Assembly: GCF_900110275.1 (NCBI RefSeq)
Contig: NZ_FODC01000006.1
Span: 186,001-250,000 of the forward strand
Length of the DNA: 64,000 bases
Source of the DNA: Duganella sp. CF517
Lineage (GTDB): Bacteria > Pseudomonadota > Gammaproteobacteria > Burkholderiales > Burkholderiaceae_D
Direction of reading: 5' to 3'
A program made the position numbers and the translations under genes. The notes under the pieces are model-generated. The model had not been told where the DNA came from and made no database searches. It was given only the letters and a program-made list of their open reading frames with translations. This document shows, piece after piece, positions 28,920 to 36,632 of the stretch. Each line of letters begins with the position of its first letter. Positions within the stretch are counted from its first letter, which is position 1.

Positions 28920-29543
28920 ATGCCTTTTATCCTGTACGCCGATAGCCTGTTCACCAGCCCCTACGCCCTGTCCGCCTTTGTGGCGCTGACTGAAAAAGGC
29001 GTGCCGTTCACCTTGCAGACGGTCGACCTGGAGGCGGGACATCAAAAGCGCGGCGACTACGCCGACCGCGCGCTCACCGCCCGGGTGCCGGCGCTGGTGG
29101 AGGGCGATTTCGTGCTGACCGAGTCCAGCGCGATCACCGAGTATCTGGAGGAGAGTTTCCCGGCGCCGGAATATGTGGCGTTGTACCCGAAGGACCGGCG
29201 CCAGCGCGCCCGGGCGCGGCAGGTGCAGGCCTGGCTGCGCAGCGACCTGGTGCCGGTGCGGGTCGAACGCGACACGGAAACCGTGTTCTTCGGCAAGGCC
29301 AGCGCGCCGCTGACCGAGGCCGGCCGCGCCGCCGCCCGCAAGCTGATCCACGCCGCCGGGCAGCTGGTGCAGGGGCCGAATCTGTTCGGCGAGTGGTCGA
29401 TCGCCGATGTCGATCTCAGCATGATGCTGAACCGCTTGATCTTCAACGGCGACGACGTGCCGCAAAAGTTGAAGGATTACGCCGCCGCGCAGTGGCAGCG
29501 GCCGTCGATCCAGCAGTGGCTGGCGCGCCATCAGCCGGGGTAA
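28920..29543 (+). CDS. yfcF: Glutathione S-transferase, YfcF-like
   Basis: A 207-residue GST with thioredoxin-fold N-terminal half and helical C-terminal half. It resembles E. coli YfcF closely in several stretches: FTSPYALSAFVALTEKGVPF, LTESSAITEYLEESFPAPE, RARARQVQAWLRSDLVPVR and NLFGEWSIADVDLSMMLNRL. YfcF has glutathione-dependent peroxidase activity and has been linked to oxidative stress defence. The ATG at 28920 was chosen because it gives the YfcF N-terminus; upstream in-frame codons would run through the putative operator. It is probably regulated by the divergent LysR protein. Confidence 0.92.
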   Translation: MPFILYADSLFTSPYALSAFVALTEKGVPFTLQTVDLEAGHQKRGDYADRALTARVPALVEGDFVLTESSAITEYLEESFPAPEYVALYPKDRRQRARARQVQAWLRSDLVPVRVERDTETVFFGKASAPLTEAGRAAARKLIHAAGQLVQGPNLFGEWSIADVDLSMMLNRLIFNGDDVPQKLKDYAAAQWQRPSIQQWLARHQPG

Positions 29544-29586
29544 GCCGGCTTCAGCCTGGCTTTGCCGCGTGATTTATAATGGCGGC

Positions 29587-30279
29587 ATGACGTCTCCTAC
29601 CCAAACCGGGCCGGCGCTGATCCGCCACCTCGGTCTCGCCGACTACGACAGCACCTTCGCCGCGATGCGCGCCTTCACCGACGCGCGCACGCCGGACACC
29701 CGCGACGAACTGTGGATCGTCGAGCATCCGCCCGTCTTCACGCTGGGCCTGGGCGCCGACCGCGGCCACCTGCTGGCCGGCGCGTCCGCCATCCCCGTGG
29801 TGCAGACCGACCGCGGCGGCGAAGTCACCTACCACGGCCCCGGCCAGGTGGTGGTTTATATGTTGATCGACCTGCGCCGCAACAAGCCCGGCGGCAAGCT
29901 GTACGCCCGGCAATTCGTCCATAAAATCGAGCAGGCGATCATCAATGTGTTAGGGGCGTATAATCTCGTCGGTGAGCGCGTTGAAGGCGCGCCGGGCATT
30001 TACATGGCCGGCGGACCCAAGCGAGGCGCCAAAATCGCCGCGCTGGGCTTGAAAGTGCGCGGCAACGGTTGCACCTACCATGGGCTGTCGCTGAATGTGG
30101 CGATGGATTTGGCCCCGTTTTCCTGGATTAATCCTTGCGGCTATGCCGGGCTGGAAACAGTCGATATGCGGTCCGTCGGCGCCCAGGCGCAATTGTCGGA
30201 CGTGCAACAGCAACTGGCCGACGAACTGATACGCGTCCTGGCTCTTGTAGAAACAGCAACGCCAGCAACACACGAATAA
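29587..30279 (+). CDS. lipB: Lipoyl(octanoyl) transferase
   Basis: A 230-residue LipB that moves octanoate from acyl carrier protein to lipoyl domains, the first step of lipoate synthesis. Conserved pieces: ELWIVEHPPVFTLG, TDRGGEVTYHGPGQ (RGG box), GAPGIYM, KIAALGLKVRGNGCTYHG with the catalytic Cys and Lys, and SLNVAMDL. The ATG at 29587 fits family length. lipA follows 31 bases later on the same strand. Confidence 0.97.
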   Translation: MTSPTQTGPALIRHLGLADYDSTFAAMRAFTDARTPDTRDELWIVEHPPVFTLGLGADRGHLLAGASAIPVVQTDRGGEVTYHGPGQVVVYMLIDLRRNKPGGKLYARQFVHKIEQAIINVLGAYNLVGERVEGAPGIYMAGGPKRGAKIAALGLKVRGNGCTYHGLSLNVAMDLAPFSWINPCGYAGLETVDMRSVGAQAQLSDVQQQLADELIRVLALVETATPATHE

Positions 30280-30310
30280 CCAAACTATGCCCGCGAGGGC
30301 ACGCAGCCAA

Positions 30311-31303
30311 ATGACCACTGAGACCACCTCCAGCATTGCCCCCGCTTACAACCCGAGCGAAAAGCAAAAAGGCGCCAGCAAGACCGCGCGCATCCCGATC
30401 AAGATCGTGCCGATCGAGCAAGTTGAGCGTCTGAAGAAGCCGGAGTGGATCCGCGTCAAGGCCGCGTCGGCCTCGACCCGTTTCTACGAAATCAAGGACA
30501 TCCTGCGCGAGAACAAGCTGGTCACCGTCTGCGAGGAAGCGAGCTGCCCGAACATCGGCGAATGCTTCGGCAAGGGCACGGCCACCTTCATGATCATGGG
30601 CGACAAGTGCACCCGCCGCTGCCCGTTCTGCGACGTCGGCCACGGCCGTCCGGATCCTTTGGACAAGGAAGAACCGGGCAACCTGTCGCGCACCATCGCC
30701 GAACTGCGCCTGAGCTACGTGGTCATCACCTCGGTCGACCGCGACGACTTGCGCGACGGCGGCGCCGGCCACTTCGTCGAGTGCATCCAGAACACGCGCG
30801 CGCTGTCGCCGAAGACGCAGATCGAAGTGCTGGTGCCGGACTTCCGCGGCCGCCTGCAAAAGGCGCTGGACATCTTCAAGGACGGCCTGCCGGACGTCAT
30901 GAACCACAACCTGGAAACGGTGCCGCGCCTGTACAAGGAAGCGCGTCCGGGTTCGGACTACATGCACTCGCTGCAGCTGCTCAAGGAATTCAAGGAGCTG
31001 TATCCGGAAGTCAAAACCAAGTCCGGCATCATGGTCGGCCTGGGCGAGACCGACGAGGAAATCCTGCAAGTGATGCGCGACATGCGCGAGCACAACATCG
31101 ACATGCTGACGATCGGCCAGTACCTGGCGCCATCGAACAGCCACCTGCCGGTGCGCCGCTACGTGCACCCGGACGTGTTCAAGATGTTCGAAGCGGAAGC
31201 CTACAAGATGGGCTTCAAGCACGCCGCCGTCGGCGCCATGGTGCGCAGCTCGTACCATGCGGACGAGCAGGCGCACAACGTGCTGGCCGCCGTCAACGCG
31301 TAA
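30311..31303 (+). CDS. lipA: Lipoyl synthase
   Basis: A 330-residue radical-SAM enzyme that inserts two sulfurs into protein-bound octanoate. From the ATG at 30311 the auxiliary cluster ligands are Cys74, Cys79 and Cys85 (CEEASCPNIGEC) and the radical-SAM ligands Cys100, Cys104 and Cys107 (CTRRCPFC). The C-terminal Ser of the auxiliary cluster is in MVRSSYHAD. Another ATG at 30287 would add eight residues; both have weak ribosome sites. The gene ends nine bases before the first REP of the RAYT locus. Confidence 0.97.
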   Translation: MTTETTSSIAPAYNPSEKQKGASKTARIPIKIVPIEQVERLKKPEWIRVKAASASTRFYEIKDILRENKLVTVCEEASCPNIGECFGKGTATFMIMGDKCTRRCPFCDVGHGRPDPLDKEEPGNLSRTIAELRLSYVVITSVDRDDLRDGGAGHFVECIQNTRALSPKTQIEVLVPDFRGRLQKALDIFKDGLPDVMNHNLETVPRLYKEARPGSDYMHSLQLLKEFKELYPEVKTKSGIMVGLGETDEEILQVMRDMREHNIDMLTIGQYLAPSNSHLPVRRYVHPDVFKMFEAEAYKMGFKHAAVGAMVRSSYHADEQAHNVLAAVNA

Positions 31304-31311
31304 CAAAGAAC

Positions 31312-31336
31312 GGGGTCAAGTCTGTCATTCGGACAC
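31312..31336 (+). repeat. REP-like repeat, family B, left of RAYT
   Basis: GGGGTCAAGTCTGTCATTCG plus GACAC. It is inverted relative to the copies at 32285-32309 and 32352-32376, from which it differs at one base. It lies between the lipA stop and the RAYT stop. Confidence 0.85.
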
Positions 31337-31340
31337 GACC

Positions 31341-32201
31341 TCATCTTTTGCGCGCAGCAAGGTCGGCTCTTTCGAGCGTAGCGATCGCGCGGCTTACCGT
31401 TTTCACCGACACCTGAAAGTACGCGGCTATTTGATTCATTGTGTACACGGTAGAGTGGTAAGCCTCGGCCATCGCTACCTCACGCGGGGAGAATTCAGTC
31501 GCGTACTCTTCAAGCGGTAAGGCGATCGCCCGCCGTTGCTCCCTTGCGATCTCACCGGATATCTCGGCCGTCGCTGATTTCCGGTGTTGCGCGATAAATG
31601 TGTCGTCGCCCAAAATGCACTGGAAGGCCACTTGCTCGAGCGGGCTCTTCGCGTCGATCCCCGCGAGCAGGAAAGCATGATAAGCTTGTCTTGCAGATAC
31701 TGGATCCGCGCCAAATGAATTCAGTAGCCAGCTCGTCTCCATCCACGATGGCGAAGGGCGGTCTCCCAGCATAAATTGGAGGCTGCTCCATTCCCAATCT
31801 CCCAATTTCTTGGCGATGCCTGCCCGCATGGGGTTCAAGACGATATAGCGCGCCAGCTCGAGCTGGTAGCTTTCTTTCTGCACCAATATTGCGTGATACC
31901 TGCCTTGTAACACGTGGCCAACCAAGCCATGACGGCGGTTGTAGTAGCGGGAGTAGACGCTGTTCAATTGCCGCATCCCCTGTCCCAGGTTACCGTCGGG
32001 TGTTTCGATGAGCAGGTGATAGTGGTTCGTCATCTGACAGTAGGCGTGAATCACGAAGTGGAAACGTTCGCACATGCGCGCGGTTTCTTCGAGCCAGACG
32101 AGACGATCTTGCCGATCGGAGAACACTTTCTCACGTCGGTTGCCTCGGCAGGTGACATGATAGAGGGCTCCAGGAAATTCGAGTCTCAGTGGTCTGGCCA
32201 T
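31341..32201 (-). CDS. REP-associated tyrosine transposase (RAYT, Y1 HUH family)
   Basis: A 286-residue single-strand DNA transposase-like protein. It has the RAYT signature GALYHVTCRGNRREKVF at 11-27, the HUH metal motif HYH at 60-62, the stretch HGLVGHVLQGRYHAI, and a candidate catalytic Tyr (112 or 119) before LNPMRAG. The C-terminal 80 residues add a helix-turn-helix (YTMNQIAAYFQVSVKTVSRA) not present in short RAYTs. RAYTs cut and spread REP sequences and usually stay as single-copy domesticated genes. Here REP-like repeats lie on both sides. Base composition looks lower in GC than the neighbours, suggesting horizontal origin. Confidence 0.93.
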   Translation of the reverse strand: MARPLRLEFPGALYHVTCRGNRREKVFSDRQDRLVWLEETARMCERFHFVIHAYCQMTNHYHLLIETPDGNLGQGMRQLNSVYSRYYNRRHGLVGHVLQGRYHAILVQKESYQLELARYIVLNPMRAGIAKKLGDWEWSSLQFMLGDRPSPSWMETSWLLNSFGADPVSARQAYHAFLLAGIDAKSPLEQVAFQCILGDDTFIAQHRKSATAEISGEIAREQRRAIALPLEEYATEFSPREVAMAEAYHSTVYTMNQIAAYFQVSVKTVSRAIATLERADLAARKR

Positions 32202-32269
32202 GTTGGTCTCCTCGCAGCTTCTTCGTAAAAACGGCCGTTACGGCGCAGCCTCTGTTCGAATCTTTTCGA

Positions 32270-32312
32270 CGGAAGGCTGAGCGCGTGTCCGAATGTCAGA
32301 CTTGACCCCGGA
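32270..32312 (-). repeat. 43-base repeat with family B REP, copy 1 right of RAYT
   Basis: A 43-base unit repeated exactly at 32337-32379 (67-base period). It contains the REP core 32285-32309, inverse to the copy at 31312. Between the two units is a shortened copy (TAGACTTGACGCCGG, 32315-32329), so this is a small degenerate tandem array. Confidence 0.88.
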
Positions 32313-32336
32313 CCTAGACTTGACGCCGGACCTCGC

Positions 32337-32379
32337 CGGAAGGCTGAGCGCGTGTCCGAATGTCAGACTTGACCCCGGA
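32337..32379 (-). repeat. 43-base repeat with family B REP, copy 2, overlapping the glycosyltransferase end
   Basis: Second exact copy. Its REP core is 32352-32376. The stop codon of the glycosyltransferase gene (32363-32365) and its last five codons (LRGQV) lie inside the repeat, so the repeat has supplied the protein's C-terminus. Confidence 0.88.
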
Positions 32380-33529
32380 GCTTGTCGTATCCGCCGGCAT
32401 CGGGCGCCTCGGCCAGTATCTCGCCATATAGCGCCACCAGCTTGGCGCCTTCGCGATCCCAGCGGTATTTGCTTTCGGCCGCGCGCCTGCCGTTGCGGCC
32501 CATTTCGTCGGCCTCCTCGGGATGCGTCAGCAGGTAGGTGATCGCTTTGGCGATCGCGTTGGGGTTCTCGGGATCGACGCAGATGCCGCATTCGGCATCC
32601 TCGACGATGCCGCGCCACAGCGGAAAGTCCGACGCGATCACCGGCACGCCAGCCGACATGTATTCGAACAGCTTGATCGGCAGCGCGTTGACGAAGTTCG
32701 GCTCCGGCTTCAACGTCACCAGACCGCACAGGCTGCGCGCCATGATCTCCCCCACCATTTGCCGGTCGACGAAGCCGTATTCCTCGACCTGGCGCCAGCC
32801 GCGATAAGCCTTGAGCTCCAGCCGCAGCGCGGGCGGGTCGAACGCGCCGGCCAGCAGCAGCTTGACAGGCACCATCTCCAGCGCCTGGATGACGTACCGG
32901 ATGCCGCGCATTTCGTTGATCGCGCCGACGTAGCAGACGCTGTCGCGCGGGAATGCGGTCAATACCGTCGCCGGTGTGCCGGCAAGTTCGTTGATGGCCG
33001 GATAGTTGTGGATCACGGCGACCCGCGCGGCGCTGTGGTCGAACAGCGCGCCGATGTACGGCGTGGCGGCGACCATGGCGGCGAAGCGCCGCGCCGCGAA
33101 GTGCTCCACGCCGCGCGCGAGCGAAGCGATGACGCGGCGCAGCGGCCTCGGTATCCATTGCTTCGAGTGGATGTCGGCGCGCAAATCCTCATGCAGGTCG
33201 TAGATGACCCTGCGGCCCTGCCAACTGAGCAGCAAGCCATATGGAATCAGCTCGGGATCGTGGAAATGGTAGACGTCGGCATTGAGCGCCCGCGCGGCCC
33301 GGTAGCAGCGCCAGCCGTGCGCCACCACGCGCCGCAGGCGCCCGCCCGGCAACGCGGCAAGCGGGTGGATCGTCACCCCGGCGTCGGCCGCTTCGGCGAC
33401 TTGCGTCTCATCCGCGCCGATCACCAGGTGGACGTCGAAGCCCGCCTGCGCGAGCGAGACGCATTGCTTGCGGTAGATGCGGATGTCGAGGCCGGGATGC
33501 ACCGACGAAAAATGGCAGACTTTTTTCAT
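32363..33529 (-). CDS. Family 4-type glycosyltransferase
   Basis: A 388-residue GT-B-fold glycosyltransferase. N-terminal KKVCHFSSVHPGLDIRIYRK is the acceptor-side Rossmann start, and the C-terminal donor domain has NFVNALPIKLFEYMSAGVPV with the acidic sugar-nucleotide region. It likely adds a sugar in surface polysaccharide or glycoconjugate synthesis. The asnB-type gene lies 15 bases upstream on the same strand, so they form a two-gene operon. The last five residues are encoded by a REP-like repeat, so the native C-terminus may have been replaced. Confidence 0.9.
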   Translation of the reverse strand: MKKVCHFSSVHPGLDIRIYRKQCVSLAQAGFDVHLVIGADETQVAEAADAGVTIHPLAALPGGRLRRVVAHGWRCYRAARALNADVYHFHDPELIPYGLLLSWQGRRVIYDLHEDLRADIHSKQWIPRPLRRVIASLARGVEHFAARRFAAMVAATPYIGALFDHSAARVAVIHNYPAINELAGTPATVLTAFPRDSVCYVGAINEMRGIRYVIQALEMVPVKLLLAGAFDPPALRLELKAYRGWRQVEEYGFVDRQMVGEIMARSLCGLVTLKPEPNFVNALPIKLFEYMSAGVPVIASDFPLWRGIVEDAECGICVDPENPNAIAKAITYLLTHPEEADEMGRNGRRAAESKYRWDREGAKLVALYGEILAEAPDAGGYDKLRGQV

Positions 33530-33544
33530 GGCGCGGCTCCGTCG

Positions 33545-35437
33545 CTAAGCCGCCAATCTGGAAGCGCCGGCCTGCCGGCGCGGCACGCGTGTCGGGTCGA
33601 CCAGCCATGCCAACAACAGCGCCTCGTCGAGCAGGTCGGGATCGTGTGCCAGCGATTCGTCCGACAGGAGCGCGTCGAGTTCCGCGCCGCTTTTGAGCGG
33701 CCCCTGCAACGCCGCCGCATGGTCCAAGATGGTCCCGCGCAGCGCGGCGCCGATGCCTTGCGTGATCCAGTTCTGCGTGACGTCGAAGCCGCGCTTCTTG
33801 CGGTTGAGCCGCACGACGTCCGGCACCAGGCCCTTGGCCGCGTGGCGCAGCATCCATTTGCCGTAGCCGTTGGCGATCTTCATATGCGTCGGCAGCGCCA
33901 GCGCGAATTCGATGAGCCGGTAATCCATGAACGGCAACCGGGTCTCGATGCCGCAGCCCATCGAGTTGCGGTCCTCGTAGCGCAGCAGGGTGGGCAGGCT
34001 CCATTGCTGGATGTCCTCGATCTGGCGGTCCGGCAGCGATATGCCGGCCTCGCCCCACAGGTTGTGCGCGCCGGGCTCCCAGTCGAGCATGCGGAATGCG
34101 GCCGCCTTGTTCTTGCCGCCCTTGTAGCGATTGAGGTTCTGCCAGTACATGCGCGCCTGGCCGGCCTCGTGCGCGAGCATCAGGCCCAACGAATACATCA
34201 GCCGCAGCGCCCCTTTCGGTTCGCGCCGGTGCAGCGCCTCGCGCAGCGCGATGATGATGAACTTGCGGTAGCCGGCGAAGATCTCGTCGCTGCCCTGGCC
34301 GCCCAGCAGCACTTTGAACCCGGCGTTCCGGACCTTGTGGAACACGGCGTTTTGCGCGATCGGGCTTAGACCCGAGAACGGCGCTTCCTGGAAGGCCATC
34401 GTCTGTTCCATGACCTCGTACAAGTCCCACGCGCTGTAGCGCGGCCACACGTAGGTGACGTCGATGCCGGTGGCCTTGGCCAGCGATTCCGTGCCGGGGC
34501 CTTCGGACGTGCGTTCGGACGGCGAACCGAACGAGAACGCGTGCGTGTCCGCGCCGTGGCGTTGCATCATGCAGGCGATCGACGCCGAGTCCAGGCCCGC
34601 GCTTAACGACACGGCCACCGGCACGTCGCTGCGCAGCCGCAGCTGGACGGCGCTGTCGAACAGCGTGCGGCATTCTTCGAGCAGGTCGGCGTCGCCGGTT
34701 TGCGACATCGCTTCGCGCCGCCGCGCCACCGCGTCGCGCAGCGCATACCAGCGGCCCTCGGTGGTGCCTATCCGTTCGGGCGACAACTGGAACTTGATCC
34801 AGCATCCGGCGGCGACCGCGTGCACGTGCTTGTAGGGCGAGCCGGATTGCGCCGTTTCGTAGGCCTTGTAGCGCACGCCGCGCGCGCAGTAGTCGGTGTC
34901 GATGTCGGTGCCGACGATGCCGGCGACGCTGGCGACCGACGAGCCGAACGCGATGTCGCCGTTCGCACAGCGTCCCCACAGCAGCGGCTTGACGCCGAAG
35001 CGGTCGCGCACCAGCCACAGCTCGCCGGTCTTTTCATTCAATGCGGCGAAGGCGAACATGCCGTTGAAGCGTTGCAAGGCGTCCGGCCCCCACAGCGCCC
35101 ACGCGCGCAGCAAGACCTCGGTGTCGCTGGCGCCGTTAAATCCTTGCCCGGTGGCTTTTAGTGCTTCGCGGATTTCCCGGTAGTTGTAGATTTCGCCGTT
35201 GTAGACGATGGTCCAGCCGGATTCGTGGTCGACCATCGGCTGCGCGCCCAGCGCCGACAGTTCGATCACCGCGAGCCGGCTGTGGGCGAGCGTGACGGCG
35301 TGGCCGCGACAGGCCACCTGCCGGGCGCCGCGCGCGTCCGGCCCGCGTCCGTCGATGTAGCGAAAGGCGGCGGCCAGTGCGGCAGAACTGTCGCATTGCG
35401 GCGCGCCATTGTTGATGATGCCCCATATTCCGCACAT
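33545..35437 (-). CDS. asnB: Asparagine synthase (glutamine-hydrolysing) family amidotransferase
   Basis: A 630-residue protein with an N-terminal class II glutaminase domain (Cys2 after Met removal, GRGPDARG, YNGEIYN) and a C-terminal ATP-pyrophosphatase/synthetase domain (VAVSLSAGLDSASIA, LLGGQGSDEIFAGYRKF). It could make asparagine or, as for many AsnB-like proteins next to glycosyltransferases, amidate a sugar acid in a surface polysaccharide. The operon partner favours the second view, but this is inference. The start at 35437 puts Cys directly after Met, which the mechanism requires; GGGACAG precedes it. Confidence 0.93.
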   Translation of the reverse strand: MCGIWGIINNGAPQCDSSAALAAAFRYIDGRGPDARGARQVACRGHAVTLAHSRLAVIELSALGAQPMVDHESGWTIVYNGEIYNYREIREALKATGQGFNGASDTEVLLRAWALWGPDALQRFNGMFAFAALNEKTGELWLVRDRFGVKPLLWGRCANGDIAFGSSVASVAGIVGTDIDTDYCARGVRYKAYETAQSGSPYKHVHAVAAGCWIKFQLSPERIGTTEGRWYALRDAVARRREAMSQTGDADLLEECRTLFDSAVQLRLRSDVPVAVSLSAGLDSASIACMMQRHGADTHAFSFGSPSERTSEGPGTESLAKATGIDVTYVWPRYSAWDLYEVMEQTMAFQEAPFSGLSPIAQNAVFHKVRNAGFKVLLGGQGSDEIFAGYRKFIIIALREALHRREPKGALRLMYSLGLMLAHEAGQARMYWQNLNRYKGGKNKAAAFRMLDWEPGAHNLWGEAGISLPDRQIEDIQQWSLPTLLRYEDRNSMGCGIETRLPFMDYRLIEFALALPTHMKIANGYGKWMLRHAAKGLVPDVVRLNRKKRGFDVTQNWITQGIGAALRGTILDHAAALQGPLKSGAELDALLSDESLAHDPDLLDEALLLAWLVDPTRVPRRQAGASRLAA

Positions 35438-35528
35438 TTTTCTGTCCCGCGATCGATGAAAGTGGCGTTGATCGTAGCTGAACAAAAAGACAACGGATGC
35501 GACGTGGGTCAATATCGCGCGTGATCCC

Positions 35529-36632
35529 TCACACCTGGATTTCGAAGGCGCGCTCGACGAACCAGACCAATGCCACCAAGGCGATCAAGGCCGAACCGCC
35601 GGTGAGCATGCGGCGGTAGAACACGGTGTTTCGCAACGTAAAGGCCAGCGGGAGGAAGAGTGCGACGATGCACAATTGCCCGAGCTCCACGCCGAGATTG
35701 AATCCGAACAAGCTTGCCAGCAGCGCCGTCTTGGGCAGGCCAAGATCGATCAGCACGCTGGCGAAGCCGAAGCCGTGGATCAGCCCGAACACGAAGGCGG
35801 CGACCGGCCGCCGTCCGCGGAACAGCGGGTAGATATTGTTGACCGCCGCAAGGATCACCGAGGCGGCGATGGCCGATTCGACAAAGCGCGACGGCAGCGA
35901 GATCAGTGACAGGCTGGCCAAGGTCAAGGTGAGCGAGTGCGCCAGCGTGAACGCCGTCACCACTTTCAAAACGTCGATGAAGGCGCCGCGCAGGTTGTTC
36001 GCCGGCGCGGCCAGCAGCACCGCCGGCAGCAGCAGCGACAGCAGGAACAGGATGTGGTCGTAGCCGATCCAGATGTGCCACACGCCCTCCGTGATGTAGG
36101 TGGCGAATTGCCGCCACCGGTCTGGCGCCGTCAGCGACAAGGATTGGCGCGCGTGTTGCGGATCGAAGATGGCGGTGGAGGTTACGCCGTCGTGCGTCAG
36201 TCGCAGCAGGCCTTTGTGCTGCGGGTCGAGGTCGGCGAAGAGGTGGTAGTCGACGGTGAGCTGTGTCACCGGCTTTTGGCAGGCGACGCCGAAGCGCATC
36301 ACGCTGTAGGCGCCGTCGGTGTGGTCGTCGATCAGTTGGTCGGCGACGCTGATGGCGCATGGGCCGCTTTCGGTCGATAGCTTGAGGCGCTCCAGCGCGT
36401 AGGCGGAGATGGCGGCGTGGCGGGCGCGGATCTCGTCCCACGTCAGTTTGCCGTCGCCGTCCTGATCGAGGCCGATGGCGAAGTCCAGATCGCGCAGGGC
36501 GATGTCCCATTGGCCGGTGATGTTATCGCCCTGGGTGGTCAGCGACAGATAGCTGTCGCTGGGTTTGTGTGCTTGCGCCGACGGCATGGCGCCGAGCAGC
36601 AGTGCAAGGAGTATGAGCAGGCGTGCCATCAT
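35529..36632 (-). CDS. HupE/UreJ_2 family membrane protein with periplasmic N-domain
   Basis: A 367-residue protein with a signal peptide (1-21, AQA-HKP), a periplasmic domain of about 150 residues with an EF-hand-like loop DQDGDGKLTWDE, and a C-terminal membrane domain of about six helices. The membrane domain has the HupE/UreJ-type motifs HIWIGYDHILFLLSLLLP, AHSLTLTLA and IHGFGFA. HupE and UreJ relatives move nickel or cobalt, but this longer subfamily has no proven substrate. The gene overlaps the TPR gene by four bases (ATGA), showing tight coupling, and ends the 35529-39645 run. Confidence 0.88.
   Translation of the reverse strand: MMARLLILLALLLGAMPSAQAHKPSDSYLSLTTQGDNITGQWDIALRDLDFAIGLDQDGDGKLTWDEIRARHAAISAYALERLKLSTESGPCAISVADQLIDDHTDGAYSVMRFGVACQKPVTQLTVDYHLFADLDPQHKGLLRLTHDGVTSTAIFDPQHARQSLSLTAPDRWRQFATYITEGVWHIWIGYDHILFLLSLLLPAVLLAAPANNLRGAFIDVLKVVTAFTLAHSLTLTLASLSLISLPSRFVESAIAASVILAAVNNIYPLFRGRRPVAAFVFGLIHGFGFASVLIDLGLPKTALLASLFGFNLGVELGQLCIVALFLPLAFTLRNTVFYRRMLTGGSALIALVALVWFVERAFEIQV

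Noticed and set aside
32238..33158. A second minus-strand frame across the glycosyltransferase
   Set aside because: It is an out-of-frame Arg-rich reading with no family match; the glycosyltransferase frame has all motifs.
35529..36632. Urease or hydrogenase accessory locus because of HupE/UreJ similarity
   Set aside because: No urease or hydrogenase gene lies in the window, and the long N-domain is that of the HupE_UreJ_2 subfamily.
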